Part shown: positions 25,473-33,707 of the stretch, in pieces | Numbering within the stretch: the first letter of the stretch is position 1 | Layout of the letters: every line of letters starts with the position of its first letter | Source of the DNA: Streptomyces sp. CB09001 | GTDB lineage: Bacteria > Actinomycetota > Actinomycetes > Streptomycetales > Streptomycetaceae | Reading direction: 5' to 3' | NCBI RefSeq assembly: GCF_003369795.1 | Contig: NZ_CP026730.1 | Span: 4,641,001-4,705,000 of the forward strand | DNA: 64,000 nt | Program-made: the position numbers and the translations under genes | Notes under the pieces: generated by a model | What the model was told of the DNA's origin: nothing | Seen by the model: the letters and a program-made list of their open reading frames with translations, nothing else | Databases searched by the model: none

Positions 25473-26069
25473 GTGAAGGACGGCGAAGCGGCGACGGGAC
25501 AGGCGGCCTCCCGGCCCAAACGCGCGGACGCCCGGCGCAACGAGAAGAGCCTGCTCGACGCGGCCGCCGCGGTGTTCGTCAGATCGGGCGTGGAGGCCCC
25601 CGTGCGCGACATCGCGGCCGAGGCCGGGGTCGGAACGGCCACGATCTACCGTCACTTCCCGACCCGGGCGGACCTCATCATCGGCGTCTACCGGCACCAG
25701 GTGGAGGCCTGCGCCGAGGCCGGCCCCGCCCTGCTGGCGAGCAGCCCGACCCCGTACGCCGCACTCGCGAGCTGGATCGACCTGTTCGTCGACTTCCTGG
25801 TCACCAAGCACGGCCTCGCCGCGGTCCTCCAGTCCGACAACGCCGGTTTCGAGACCCTCCACGCGTACTTCCTCGACCGTCTCGTCCCCGTCTGCACCGA
25901 CCTCCTCGCCGCCGCGACGGACTCCGGCGAGATCGACACCGACGTGCCGGCACTGGCCCTCATGCGCGGCGTCGGCAACCTCTGCATCGGCGCGGAAACC
26001 CCCAACCCGAGCTACGACGCGCGGCAACTGGTGCGCATCCTGATCGCGGGGCTGCGCGGGGCGGGCTGA
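25473..26069 (+). CDS. TetR family transcriptional regulator
   Basis: A 198-residue repressor. The HTH at about 30-70 includes VRDIAAEAGVGTATIYRHFP. The C-terminal domain resembles the SbtR-like/TetR_C_13 group. GTG 25473 is chosen because GAAGGGAA precedes it. It is divergent from the aldo/keto reductase, and the shared 18-bp dyads are its probable binding sites. The ligand may be an aldehyde or xenobiotic turned over by the reductase, which is inference from context. Confidence 0.9.
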   Translation: MKDGEAATGQAASRPKRADARRNEKSLLDAAAAVFVRSGVEAPVRDIAAEAGVGTATIYRHFPTRADLIIGVYRHQVEACAEAGPALLASSPTPYAALASWIDLFVDFLVTKHGLAAVLQSDNAGFETLHAYFLDRLVPVCTDLLAAATDSGEIDTDVPALALMRGVGNLCIGAETPNPSYDARQLVRILIAGLRGAG

Positions 26070-26141
26070 TCACGCCCGCACCGCCACCGTCATGGCCGGG
26101 TCGGCCGCCGCTCGCTCCGGATCGGCTTCACGAGTTCGGTG

Positions 26142-26537
26142 TCAGCGCTGGGTGCGCCGGTCGTAATCGCGCTGGTGCGACTGGATCTCGGCGGCGTTCG
26201 CGACGGTCCAGTCGTAGAGGCGGGCGAACGGCTCGCGCAGGGACTCGCCGAGGGGAGTCAGCGAGTACTCGACGCCGACCGGCGAGGTCGGCAGCACACG
26301 GCGCTCGACCATCCCGTTGCGTTCGAGCCGGCGCAGGGTCTGGGTGAGGACGCGTTGCGTGACACCGTCGAGGCGGCGCTTGATCTCGTTGAACCGGCGT
26401 GGTTCGGCGAGGACCGCCATCACCATCATCGACCACTTGTCGGCGATCTGGTCGAGGATCGGCCGGCTCGGGCAGTCGGACCGGAACACCGCGCCATGCT
26501 CGGCGACGGCCCGGTAGACGGCTTCAGAAGTGGTCAC
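26142..26537 (-). CDS. HxlR family winged-helix regulator
   Basis: A 131-residue MarR-like winged-helix protein. The family core is SRPILDQIADKWSMMVMAVLAEPRRFNEIKRRL, with RVLTQTLRRLERNGMVERR as recognition region (shown here in part). Cys22 just ahead of the core is at the place of the redox cysteine in thiol-sensing members such as YodB and HypR, so it may sense electrophiles. GTG 26537 is chosen for its GGAGGAT; an upstream ATG at 26570 would add 11 residues. It is divergent from a crotonase gene with a nested dyad between them. Confidence 0.9.
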   Translation of the reverse strand: MTTSEAVYRAVAEHGAVFRSDCPSRPILDQIADKWSMMVMAVLAEPRRFNEIKRRLDGVTQRVLTQTLRRLERNGMVERRVLPTSPVGVEYSLTPLGESLREPFARLYDWTVANAAEIQSHQRDYDRRTQR

Positions 26538-26607
26538 AGCGGTATCCTCCACGATCCCTAGGATGCCCAAAGTGCGTTATTGACGCAGGTCACGGGCGCT
26601 TCCACGC

Positions 26608-26646
26608 TAGGTATTCATCAGGAACCAAGATCCTGCCGGATACCTA
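26608..26646. promoter_or_regulatory. Nested dyad, candidate HxlR operator
   Basis: TAGGTAT (26608-26614) mirrors ATACCTA (26640-26646), and inside it CAGGA (26619-26623) mirrors TCCTG (26631-26635). Both dyads share the centre at 26627. It ends 11 bp before the crotonase start, so it could be a DNA operator or an mRNA hairpin near the SD. Confidence 0.6.
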
Positions 26647-26657
26647 CAGGGAACATC

Positions 26658-27485
26658 ATGAGCCACGACACGTACCAGACCTTGAGGGTCAGCCGGAAGA
26701 ACGGAATCGCCCACGTCACGATCGACAACCCGCCGATCAACGTCCTCGGCGTCGCGGTCATGACCGACCTGCGGCGCCTGCTCACCGGCTTGGCCGGGGA
26801 CGACACCGTACGCGTGATCGTGTTCGACAGCGCGGACCCGGACTTCTTCCTCGCCCACGTCGACATGACCGCCACCCCGGACGCCGTCGCCGGACTCATG
26901 GCCGACCTGCCGGACGGCGTCAACGTCTTCCAGGCCGTGGGTGAGCAGCTGCGCCGCCAGCCGCAGGTGACCATCGTCAAGCTCGCGGGCAGGGCGCGTG
27001 GCGGCGGAGCCGAGTTCGTCGCGGCGGCGGACATGGCGTTCGCGGCCATCGGCACGGCCGGGCTCGGCCAGATCGAAGCCCTCATGGGCATCGTTCCCGG
27101 CGGCGGTGCCACGCAGTACCTCACCGAGCGCGTCGGCCGTCACCGCGCCCTGGAGATCGTGCTCGGCGCGGACCTGATGGACGCCGAGACCGCCGAGCGG
27201 TACGGCTGGGTCAACCGAGCCGTACCCGCCGACCGGCTCGACGAGTTCGTCGACCGCCTCGCCGCCAACATCGCCGCGCTGCCCGACGGCGTCGTCGCGG
27301 CGGCGAAGTACGCCATCCTCCCCCGCGATCATTCCGATGGCCTGGCGCGGGAGAACGACGCCTGGGCCGAGCTCGTATTCCGCCCCGCCACGGCACGGCT
27401 CATGGGCGCCGGGCTGGCCGACGGCGCCCAGACCCGGGACGGCGAACGGGACCTCGAGGGGCTGTTCCGCGGTCTCGCCGGGTGA
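26658..27485 (+). CDS. Enoyl-CoA hydratase/isomerase family protein
   Basis: A 275-residue crotonase-fold protein. The oxyanion region is ARGGGAEFVAAADMAF with GIVPGGGATQYL, and glutamates occur at both catalytic positions (GAEF and GQIEALMG, the second shifted by one residue). The usual AFxAGADL loop is replaced by DFFLAHVD, seen in a subfamily found next to HxlR or TetR regulators, so acyl-CoA hydratase activity is likely but not certain. CAGGGA precedes ATG 26658. Its stop lies exactly where a truncated DUF6247-like gene resumes on the other strand, which suggests the hxlR-crotonase pair came in by insertion. Confidence 0.88.
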   Translation: MSHDTYQTLRVSRKNGIAHVTIDNPPINVLGVAVMTDLRRLLTGLAGDDTVRVIVFDSADPDFFLAHVDMTATPDAVAGLMADLPDGVNVFQAVGEQLRRQPQVTIVKLAGRARGGGAEFVAAADMAFAAIGTAGLGQIEALMGIVPGGGATQYLTERVGRHRALEIVLGADLMDAETAERYGWVNRAVPADRLDEFVDRLAANIAALPDGVVAAAKYAILPRDHSDGLARENDAWAELVFRPATARLMGAGLADGAQTRDGERDLEGLFRGLAG

Positions 27486-27591
27486 ACGCGGGCAGTGCCG
27501 CCGGCGTGATCTGCCTCACGGCTTGACGCAGCGCTGCCACCGTTGCGGGAGGCTGCGGGATGAGCGGTTGCCCGGCGGCGGAGGTGGTCAT
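27486..27591 (-). pseudogene. Truncated DUF6247-like gene (5' fragment)
   Basis: From ATG 27591 (SD GGGAG) the minus strand encodes about 36 residues that look like the start of a DUF6247 protein, including LIPQPPATVAALRQAV followed by TPAALPAFT. After that the frame runs into the antisense of the crotonase 3' end and family likeness stops. Intact members are about 100-130 residues. The break coincides with the crotonase stop codon, consistent with replacement of the 3' part by incoming DNA. Family assignment is from memory of the domain pattern. Confidence 0.55.
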
Positions 27592-27701
27592 CGCTACTCC
27601 CATGGGCGCGATGCTGGTCCCGCGCATCAGGCTGTCCGGCGGGAGCGCCGTCGCACCGCTCGAACGGGTGAGGCAGAACCGATACGCCCGTCCGGTGGCG
27701 T

Positions 27702-27727
27702 GGAATCCTTGTGGACCCCCGCGTGTT
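27702..27727 (+). promoter_or_regulatory. SigR-type promoter of msrA
   Basis: GGAAT (27702-27706), 18 bases, GTT (27725-27727): an exact match to the thiol-stress SigR consensus. It gives a leader of about 75 nt. It explains most of the 325-bp gap before msrA; the rest is the DUF6247 stump and its old promoter region. Confidence 0.85.
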
Positions 27728-27809
27728 GCACACAGGGTGGACATGGAGGCCGGTGACGTGCGGGCCGATGGGCCCGGACGACCGAGCCGAGAGATTTTGG
27801 AGGGCCGCG

Positions 27810-28322
27810 ATGGCTGCGCAGACACAGAGGGCCGTGCTGGCGGGCGGATGCTTCTGGGGGATGGAGGAGCTGATCCGTCGGCTCCCGGGCGTGACCGCGA
27901 CCCGGGTCGGATACACCGGGGGTGACGTGCCGAACGCGACGTACCGCAACCACGGCACGCACGCGGAGGCCATCGAGATCCTCTTCGACCCCGAGGCGAC
28001 CGACTACCGCGCGATCCTGGAGTTCTTCTTCCAGATCCACGACCCGAGCACCAAGAACCGCCAGGGCAACGACATCGGCCTCAGCTACCGCTCGGCGATC
28101 TACTACGTGGACGACGAGCAGAAGCGGATCGCCGAGGACACCATCGCCGACGTGGACGCCTCCGGGCTGTGGCCCGGCAAGGTCGTCACCGAGGTGGAGC
28201 CGGTCGGCCCCTTCTGGGAGGCCGAGCCGGAGCACCAGGACTACCTGCAGCGTTACCCGGACGGGTACACCTGCCACTTCCCGCGCCCGGGGTGGCGCCT
28301 GCCCGTCCGCAGCGAGGGCTAG
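27810..28322 (+). CDS. msrA: Peptide methionine-S-sulfoxide reductase A
   Basis: Repairs Met-S-sulfoxide in proteins using thioredoxin. The 170-residue cytosolic enzyme has catalytic Cys14 in GGCFWG, then [12 protein letters not shown], the substrate-binding [10 protein letters not shown] and the C-terminal GYTCHFPRP, whose Cys could be the resolving residue. TTGGAGGG precedes ATG 27810. The perfect SigR-type promoter upstream places it in the disulfide-stress regulon, shared in this window with mca. A hairpin terminator follows. Confidence 0.95.
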   Translation: MAAQTQRAVLAGGCFWGMEELIRRLPGVTATRVGYTGGDVPNATYRNHGTHAEAIEILFDPEATDYRAILEFFFQIHDPSTKNRQGNDIGLSYRSAIYYVDDEQKRIAEDTIADVDASGLWPGKVVTEVEPVGPFWEAEPEHQDYLQRYPDGYTCHFPRPGWRLPVRSEG

Positions 28323-28348
28323 CGAGGGCTGAGAAGCTCACCGAGAAG

Positions 28349-28374
28349 CGGTCCGGCCGGTTGTGGCCGGACCG
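28349..28374. terminator. Terminator hairpin between msrA and the convergent gene
   Basis: CGGTCCGGCC (28349-28358) pairs with GGCCGGACCG (28365-28374), loop GGTTGT, followed by TTCGTC. It can serve both convergent genes. Confidence 0.8.
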
Positions 28375-28392
28375 TTCGTCGTGGGGCGGCGC

Positions 28393-29511
28393 TCAGTGCG
28401 GCAGTGTGGCCGGGCTGCCGCCGTTCGCCTCGTACCCCGCCACCGCGAGCGCGCGGTACACCGCGAACTCCGCGGCCGGGTCGACGGACAGGGTCCAGGG
28501 CAGGGCGCCCACGTGGCCGTCTATGACCATCAACTGGTTCATGGCCTCGGCCCAGCGCTCGCCGCGGACCAGGAAGAACACCAGAAGGTGGCGGACATGC
28601 GCCTGCATGGGGTCGTCCGGGCGGGCCGAGTGGACCGCGTGCAGGGCGCCGTGGACGGCCTTGGTGACGACCTCGCTCTGGTAGAAGCCGCTGACCAGAT
28701 TGACCTCGGGCAGGTGCTCGAAGACCGCGAACAGCGGCATCGCCGCCAGCAGAGAACCGCGCGGCGCACGGGCGGCCGCCGCCTCCGCGAAGGAGTACGC
28801 CAGCTGCCGCGAGCCGTGCCACTTCTCGCACCAGTACTGCAGGGCGGCCAGGTGCGCACCCATGTGGTTGGGGGCGCGGTCCAGGATCTTCAGCCAGAGC
28901 TGCTCGAACTCCTCGCGCGAGTAGCCGAGACCACGGGCCACCGACAGCTCGACGATGTACGGGACCGGGTCCCCGGGCGCGAGGAGGGCCGCCTCGCCGC
29001 AGGCGGCCTTCGCCTCCTCCATGATGATCCGGAAGTCGTCCGAGCCCGGCGCCGACGTCCGCCACGCCTGCTGCACCAGGAACTCGGCGTGCACCGCCGC
29101 GCCGCCCGCGTCCTTGGGCGCCTCGGCCCGCCACACCCGCAGCCACTGCCCGCCCGGCGTCTCCCCGACGCCGCAGGGCCGCTGCCGCAGCTCCAGCGAA
29201 GCGGCACCCGCGAAGGCCTGCACGCGCTGCCAGCGCCGCTCGCCCTCCGCCTCCGTGCCGGCCAGGAGCTGCCTCGCCCCCCGGTAGTCCTGGGTGCGCT
29301 GCACCAGGTCCAGGACGTCCAGCAGGTCCTGGTCGGGCCCCGGCATCCGGATGTCCAGCTCCTCCTCGCGCGCGAAGCCGTAGTTCGCGGGGTCGGCGGC
29401 GTCCGGGTGGCCGGGCTCGACCAGGCCGACCGCGCCGCGCCGCCGCCGCGAGACTTGGAGCAGCACGAAGCCGAGCATGACCAGTGCCATCAGGACCCAG
29501 AGAATCTCCAT
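28393..29511 (-). CDS. Membrane-anchored hypothetical protein with helical repeats
   Basis: A 372-residue protein with one N-terminal membrane helix (ILWVLMALVMLGFVLLQV, about 3-20), a basic stop RRRRG, and a long cytosolic part rich in helices that read like tetratricopeptide-type repeats (for example YSREEFEQLWLKILDRAPNH, in which the start YSREE follows GLG). Conserved residues include CEKWHGSRQLA. It looks like a widespread actinobacterial family with no assigned function. It ends next to the msrA terminator and is divergent from metB with a 96-bp gap. Confidence 0.75.
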   Translation of the reverse strand: MEILWVLMALVMLGFVLLQVSRRRRGAVGLVEPGHPDAADPANYGFAREEELDIRMPGPDQDLLDVLDLVQRTQDYRGARQLLAGTEAEGERRWQRVQAFAGAASLELRQRPCGVGETPGGQWLRVWRAEAPKDAGGAAVHAEFLVQQAWRTSAPGSDDFRIIMEEAKAACGEAALLAPGDPVPYIVELSVARGLGYSREEFEQLWLKILDRAPNHMGAHLAALQYWCEKWHGSRQLAYSFAEAAAARAPRGSLLAAMPLFAVFEHLPEVNLVSGFYQSEVVTKAVHGALHAVHSARPDDPMQAHVRHLLVFFLVRGERWAEAMNQLMVIDGHVGALPWTLSVDPAAEFAVYRALAVAGYEANGGSPATLPH

Positions 29512-29607
29512 GCCTCAAGCGAACCAGACGCCGCCGACAATTGGCCAACCCGTCCCCCGCCCGGTGGAAAACGCGCGAAGCGTTCCGCACGGCTACCCTC
29601 GGTGCCC

Positions 29608-30762
29608 ATGAGCGACAGGCACATCAGTCAGCACTTCGAGACGCTCGCGATTCACGCGGGCAACACCGCCGATCCCCTGACGGGCGCGGTCGTCCCGCCG
29701 ATCTATCAGGTGTCGACCTACAAGCAGGACGGCGTCGGCGGGTTGCGGGGCGGCTACGAGTACAGCCGCAGCGCGAACCCGACCCGCACGGCGCTGGAGG
29801 AGAACCTCGCCGCCCTGGAGGGCGGCCGCCGCGGTCTCGCCTTCGCGTCCGGACTGGCGGCCGAGGACTGCCTGTTGCGTACGCTGCTGCGTCCCGGTGA
29901 CCACGTGGTGATCCCGAACGACGCGTACGGCGGCACCTTCCGCCTCTTCGCCAAGGTCGCCACCCGGTGGGGCGTGGAGTGGTCCGTGGCCGACACGAGC
30001 GCCGCCGCCGCCGTGCGGGCCGCCCTCACCCCGAAGACCAAGGCGGTGTGGGTGGAGACGCCCTCCAACCCGCTGCTCGGCATCACCGACATCGCCCAGG
30101 TCGCCCAGGTCGCCCAGGACGCCGGCGCCCGGCTCGTCGTCGACAACACCTTCGCCACCCCGTACCTCCAGCAGCCGCTGGCCCTCGGTGCCGACGTCGT
30201 CGTGCACTCGCTGACCAAGTACATGGGCGGGCACTCGGACGTGGTCGGCGGCGCGCTGATCGTGGGCGACCAGGAACTGGGCGAGGAGCTGGCGTTCCAC
30301 CAGAACGCGATGGGCGCGGTCGCCGGGCCCTTCGACTCCTGGCTGGTGCTGCGCGGCACCAAGACCCTCGCCGTGCGCATGGACCGGCACAGCGAGAACG
30401 CGACCAAGGTCGCCGAGATGCTCTCCCGGCACCCGCGCGTGACGAGCGTGCTGTACCCGGGGCTGCCCGGGCACCCGGGACACGAGGTCGCCGCCAAGCA
30501 GATGAAGGCGTTCGGCGGCATGGTGTCGTTCCGTGTCGAGGGCGGCGAGCAGGCGGCGGTCGAGGTCTGCAACCGCGCGAAGGTGTTCACGCTCGGCGAG
30601 TCCCTCGGCGGCGTCGAGTCGCTGATCGAGCACCCGGGCCGGATGACGCACGCCTCCGCGGCGGGCTCCGCCCTGGAGGTACCCGCCGACCTGGTGCGGC
30701 TGTCGGTCGGCATCGAGAACGCCGACGACCTGCTGGCCGACCTCCAGCAGGCGCTGGGCTAG
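29608..30762 (+). CDS. metB: Cystathionine gamma-synthase/lyase, PLP-dependent
   Basis: Cys/Met metabolism PLP enzyme of 384 residues; probably joins an O-acyl homoserine with cysteine, or works as the reverse gamma-lyase as shown for some actinomycete homologues. PLP lysine Lys204 lies in HSLTKYMGGHSD. YEYSRSANPTR holds the substrate and phosphate residues, and the N-terminal FETLAIHAG is typical. No SD is evident before ATG 29608; TACCCT at about 29594-29599 may be a -10 box giving a leaderless mRNA. S. coelicolor has the homologue at the same place, next to msrA. Confidence 0.94.
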   Translation: MSDRHISQHFETLAIHAGNTADPLTGAVVPPIYQVSTYKQDGVGGLRGGYEYSRSANPTRTALEENLAALEGGRRGLAFASGLAAEDCLLRTLLRPGDHVVIPNDAYGGTFRLFAKVATRWGVEWSVADTSAAAAVRAALTPKTKAVWVETPSNPLLGITDIAQVAQVAQDAGARLVVDNTFATPYLQQPLALGADVVVHSLTKYMGGHSDVVGGALIVGDQELGEELAFHQNAMGAVAGPFDSWLVLRGTKTLAVRMDRHSENATKVAEMLSRHPRVTSVLYPGLPGHPGHEVAAKQMKAFGGMVSFRVEGGEQAAVEVCNRAKVFTLGESLGGVESLIEHPGRMTHASAAGSALEVPADLVRLSVGIENADDLLADLQQALG

Positions 30763-30778
30763 GCCCGGCCGGGAGGGC

Positions 30779-31036
30779 TCACCAGCCCTCCCAGCCGGTC
30801 ACGGGCGGGGTCGTCTCCGAGGGCGGCTCCACCCACGGCTGCACGGTCAGCGCCCACACCGTGAACGCCACGACCGCGGCGCCCAGCAGCAGCCACATCA
30901 GGCGGCGGGCGGCGCTCCTGCGCCGCAGCATGCGGCCGCCTCGGCGGACGGCCTCAGCGCAGAGGTCGGGCGGCACGCGCGGGGGCGACTGCTCCATGAT
31001 CTGCCGCGCGGCGGCCTCCCGCCGGGGGCGGTTCAC
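30779..31036 (-). CDS. Small single-pass membrane protein next to sigma-like gene
   Basis: An 85-residue protein with a basic cytosolic N-terminus, one membrane helix (LMWLLLGAAVVAFTVWAL) and a short Trp/Pro-rich outside tail. GTG 31036 is chosen for GGGGAGG five bases ahead; GTG 31057 would add seven residues. It follows a sigma-like gene by 46 bp on the same strand, the arrangement of a sigma factor and a membrane anti-sigma factor. It lacks a zinc HxxxCxxC motif, so that role is only contextual. Confidence 0.65.
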   Translation of the reverse strand: MNRPRREAAARQIMEQSPPRVPPDLCAEAVRRGGRMLRRRSAARRLMWLLLGAAVVAFTVWALTVQPWVEPPSETTPPVTGWEGW

Positions 31037-31082
31037 CGGCACCTCCCCGGGCGCCACGCGCGCGTGCCGCTCGCCGGGTCCG

Positions 31083-31589
31083 TCATGGCGTCGCCGCCTT
31101 CGCGTCCGCCGTCACCGGGCGGGCCGGGGACGGCGGTGGGCGCAGCAGAGCGGCGGTCGCCCGGTCGCAGATCGTCCGTACCCGTTCCACGGGCAGGCCA
31201 AGCAGCGCGGCCGTCTGCTCCTCGGCGACACCCTCGTACAGCCTCAGCACCAGGAGCAGGCGTTCCTGCGGGGCGAGCCCGCCCAAGGGGCCGGCGGAGC
31301 GACGGCGGGCCCGGCCGAGAACGCCGTACCGGTGCCAGGCCTCACGGGCGAAGCGCGTGGCGAGGTGCTGGCGGGCGCGGTCGTACGGGTCCTCCCCGTG
31401 CAGCCGGTCCCAGTCCGCGTACGTGTGGGCCAGACTCAGGGCCAGCAGGCGCCGGGCACGCGGGTTGGCGTCCGGGGCCTCGGCGGTGAGCAGCGTGGCC
31501 GCGTGCAGAAGCCGCCCGGCCGCACCCGCGACGAACGCCTCGAACTCGCGGGCCCGGCGGGCATTTCGGGACGCATGCCGTTCTCGCAC
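31083..31589 (-). CDS. ECF sigma factor-like protein, atypical
   Basis: A 168-residue protein shaped like an ECF sigma factor: an N-terminal helical part (about 15-75) and a region-4-like HTH (about 105-150, LAPQERLLLVLRLYEGVAEEQTAALLG shown only in part as APQERLLLVLRLYEG). The N-terminal part lacks the acidic DAEDxxQ core of normal region 2, so it may not start transcription in the usual way. A good sigma-70-like promoter (31629-31658) precedes it. Its partner may be the small membrane protein downstream. Confidence 0.75.
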   Translation of the reverse strand: MRERHASRNARRAREFEAFVAGAAGRLLHAATLLTAEAPDANPRARRLLALSLAHTYADWDRLHGEDPYDRARQHLATRFAREAWHRYGVLGRARRRSAGPLGGLAPQERLLLVLRLYEGVAEEQTAALLGLPVERVRTICDRATAALLRPPPSPARPVTADAKAATP

Positions 31590-31628
31590 CGCGCCTCCCG
31601 CCCAGACGGCGACGACCCCTGAGGTCTC

Positions 31629-31658
31629 ATATCAGGCCAGGGGTGGGCCGCCGGTCAA
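31629..31658 (-). promoter_or_regulatory. Sigma-70 (HrdB) type promoter for the sigma-like gene
   Basis: On the minus strand: TTGACC (31658-31653), 18 bases, TGATAT (31634-31629). The start codon lies about 40 bp downstream. Confidence 0.65.
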
Positions 31659-31681
31659 GGGTTCGGTGCGAACCCCGCTCC

Positions 31682-31711
31682 GGAAAGCTCTGGAAACTCT
31701 GGGAAAGCTCT
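31682..31711. repeat. Three 10-bp phased repeats GGAAAGCTCT
   Basis: Exact copies at 31682-31691 and 31702-31711 flank the variant GGAAACTCT at 31692-31700, so copies recur each helical turn. They lie just upstream of the HrdB-type promoter of the sigma-like gene and look like an activator or repressor array. Confidence 0.6.
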
Positions 31712-31734
31712 CCGAATGCGGCGGGAAGGGCCGT

Positions 31735-32259
31735 TCAGGAGCCCGAGGGCGCCTCGCTGGGCGACACGCCGGACGGGGCCATACGGGCGGACAGGGCGCC
31801 GTTGAAGCGCGCGAGGAGCGCGCAGAACGTCTCGCGCTCCTGCGGCGCCCAGTCGTGGGTCAGCTCGGCCATGAGCTGACGCCGGGAGGAGCGGACCTCC
31901 TCCAGCCGTGCCACGCCGCGCGGCGACAGCTGGAGGACCACCGCGCGTCCGTCCTCGGGGTGCGAGGTCCGCTTGACGAGTCCGGTGTCGACGAGCGGGG
32001 CCACCTGCCGGGTGACGGTCGAGGAGTCGATCCCCATGCTCGCGGCGAGCGCCTTCACGCCCATCGGGCCCTCTTTGTCCAGGCGGTTGAGCAGCAGGTA
32101 GGCGGCGCGGTCCATGGAGTTGCGCACCTGTCCGACCCCGCCGAGCCGGGTCTGTTCGGCACGTCGGGCGAAGAGCGCGACCTCGTGCTGGAGCGTCTCG
32201 AGAAGACCGGTGTCACCGGCGGTCGTCATGTCCATCGACATTTCAGGTGTTGTGGGCAT
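31735..32259 (-). CDS. MarR family transcriptional regulator
   Basis: A 174-residue winged-helix regulator. The HTH reads VKALAASMGIDSSTVTRQVA and the wing has SHPEDGRAVVLQLSPRG. The start is uncertain: ATG 32259 is used, but ATGs at 32241 and 32229 are also in frame and none has a strong SD. It is divergent from ilvA with a 145-bp shared region, and this pairing recurs in Streptomyces. Ligand and target are unknown. Confidence 0.88.
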   Translation of the reverse strand: MPTTPEMSMDMTTAGDTGLLETLQHEVALFARRAEQTRLGGVGQVRNSMDRAAYLLLNRLDKEGPMGVKALAASMGIDSSTVTRQVAPLVDTGLVKRTSHPEDGRAVVLQLSPRGVARLEEVRSSRRQLMAELTHDWAPQERETFCALLARFNGALSARMAPSGVSPSEAPSGS

Positions 32260-32404
32260 GGCCGGGGGCTCACTTCGTGGAGGGCTGCTAATTGGGGGAC
32301 AGGGTACGCGGCCGGGCGGCAAGGCGTACCGGCGCTGGGCAAAGCGGGTCTCGGAGGTTGGTCACAACGGCGCGCGGCGTCCGGGAACTGCGATGCTGGA
32401 AGGC

Positions 32405-33634
32405 ATGAGCTACAGCACGGCGTCCCGCGTCGCTCCCGTCACCCTCGACGACGTGCGCGGAGCCCAGAAGATGCTCTCGGGCGTGGCGCGGGTGACGGCC
32501 ATGGAAGGCAGCAGGCACCTCTCCCAGCTGGTCGGCTCCCCGGTGCACTTCAAGTGCGAGAACCTCCAGCGGACGGGCTCGTTCAAGCTGCGCGGCGCCT
32601 ACGTGCGGATCGCCGGGCTGCTCCCCGAGCAGCGGGCCGCGGGCGTGGTCGCGGCGAGCGCGGGCAACCACGCGCAGGGCGTCGCGCTGGCCTCGTCGCT
32701 GCTCGGCGTGCGCTCGACGGTGTTCATGCCGCAGGGGGCACCGCTGCCGAAGATCAGCGCGACCCGGGACTACGGCGCCGAGGTGCGGCTGCACGGCCAG
32801 GTGGTGGACGAGACGCTGGCCGCCGCGCAGGAGTACGCGGAGCGGACCGGGGCGGTCTTCATCCACCCCTTCGACCACCCCGACGTCATCGCGGGCCAGG
32901 GCACGGTCGGGCTGGAGATCCTGGAGCAGTGCCCCGAGGTGCGGACCGTCGTGGTCGGCATCGGCGGGGGCGGGCTGGCGGCCGGGATCGCGGTCGCGGT
33001 GAAGGCGCTGCGGCCGGACGTGCGGATCGTCGGCGTGCAGGCCGAGGGCGCGGCCGCCTACCCGCCGTCGCTGGCCGCCGGGCGCCCGGTCGCCGTCGAG
33101 AACCCGGCGACGATGGCCGACGGGATCAAGGTGGGGCGGCCCGGCGACGTGCCGTTCGGGATCGTCGGCGAGCTGGTGGACGAGGTCCGCACGGTCTCCG
33201 AGGACGAGCTGTCCACCGCACTGCTGCTGTGCCTGGAGCGGGCCAAGCTGGTCGTGGAACCGGCCGGGGCGAGCCCGGTGGCGGCGCTGCTGAGCGAGCC
33301 GGACGCCTTCGAGGGGCCGGTGGTGGCGGTCCTGTCCGGCGGCAACGTGGACCCGGTGCTGATGCAGGGCTTGCTGCGGCACGGCATGGCCGCGCAGGGC
33401 CGCTACCTGGCGGTCCGGCTGCGGCTGACGGACCGGCCCGGGGCCCTGGCCACGCTCCTCGGGGTGTTGTCAGTGGTCGACGCTAACGTCCTCGACGTGA
33501 GTCACGTCCGAACCCATCCGCGGCTCGGGCTCACGGAGGCGGAGGTCGAACTGCACCTGGAGACGAAGGGCCCGGAGCACTGCACCGAGGTCGGCCGCGC
33601 GCTGCGGGAAGCGGGATACACCGTCATCGCCTGA
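32405..33634 (+). CDS. ilvA: Threonine dehydratase with C-terminal ACT domain
   Basis: PLP enzyme that deaminates threonine (or serine) to 2-oxobutyrate. The protein has 409 residues. The catalytic domain has PLP Lys61 in GSFKLRGAY, SAGNHAQGVA and the glycine loop GIGGGGLAAGIA. A single ACT domain is at about 335-409 (LRLTDRPGALATLLGVL). One ACT and this length fit the TdcB-like or short biosynthetic group. GGAAGG precedes ATG 32405. It is divergent from a MarR regulator. Confidence 0.93.
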   Translation: MSYSTASRVAPVTLDDVRGAQKMLSGVARVTAMEGSRHLSQLVGSPVHFKCENLQRTGSFKLRGAYVRIAGLLPEQRAAGVVAASAGNHAQGVALASSLLGVRSTVFMPQGAPLPKISATRDYGAEVRLHGQVVDETLAAAQEYAERTGAVFIHPFDHPDVIAGQGTVGLEILEQCPEVRTVVVGIGGGGLAAGIAVAVKALRPDVRIVGVQAEGAAAYPPSLAAGRPVAVENPATMADGIKVGRPGDVPFGIVGELVDEVRTVSEDELSTALLLCLERAKLVVEPAGASPVAALLSEPDAFEGPVVAVLSGGNVDPVLMQGLLRHGMAAQGRYLAVRLRLTDRPGALATLLGVLSVVDANVLDVSHVRTHPRLGLTEAEVELHLETKGPEHCTEVGRALREAGYTVIA

Positions 33635-33691
33635 GCCCGCCAGGGGCGGCGGCAGCCACTTCGTCACTCGTTCGAGCAACTGCATTGTGAG

Positions 33692-33707
33692 ACGCGATAC
33701 ATCGCGT
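33692..33707. promoter_or_regulatory. Perfect dyad ACGCGAT-AC-ATCGCGT upstream of ABC exporter
   Basis: Seven-base arms with a 2-bp centre, followed by GATACATCGCGTTATG-like sequence. It lies about 90 bp before the exporter ATPase gene, probably near its -35 region. No regulator gene is adjacent, so control is by a distant TetR or PadR protein. Confidence 0.6.

Noticed and set aside
31084-31086. ATG overlapping the stop of the sigma-like gene as start of the small membrane protein
   Set aside because: It is out of frame with the membrane protein and reads only 17 codons to a stop; GTG 31036 with GGGGAGG fits better.
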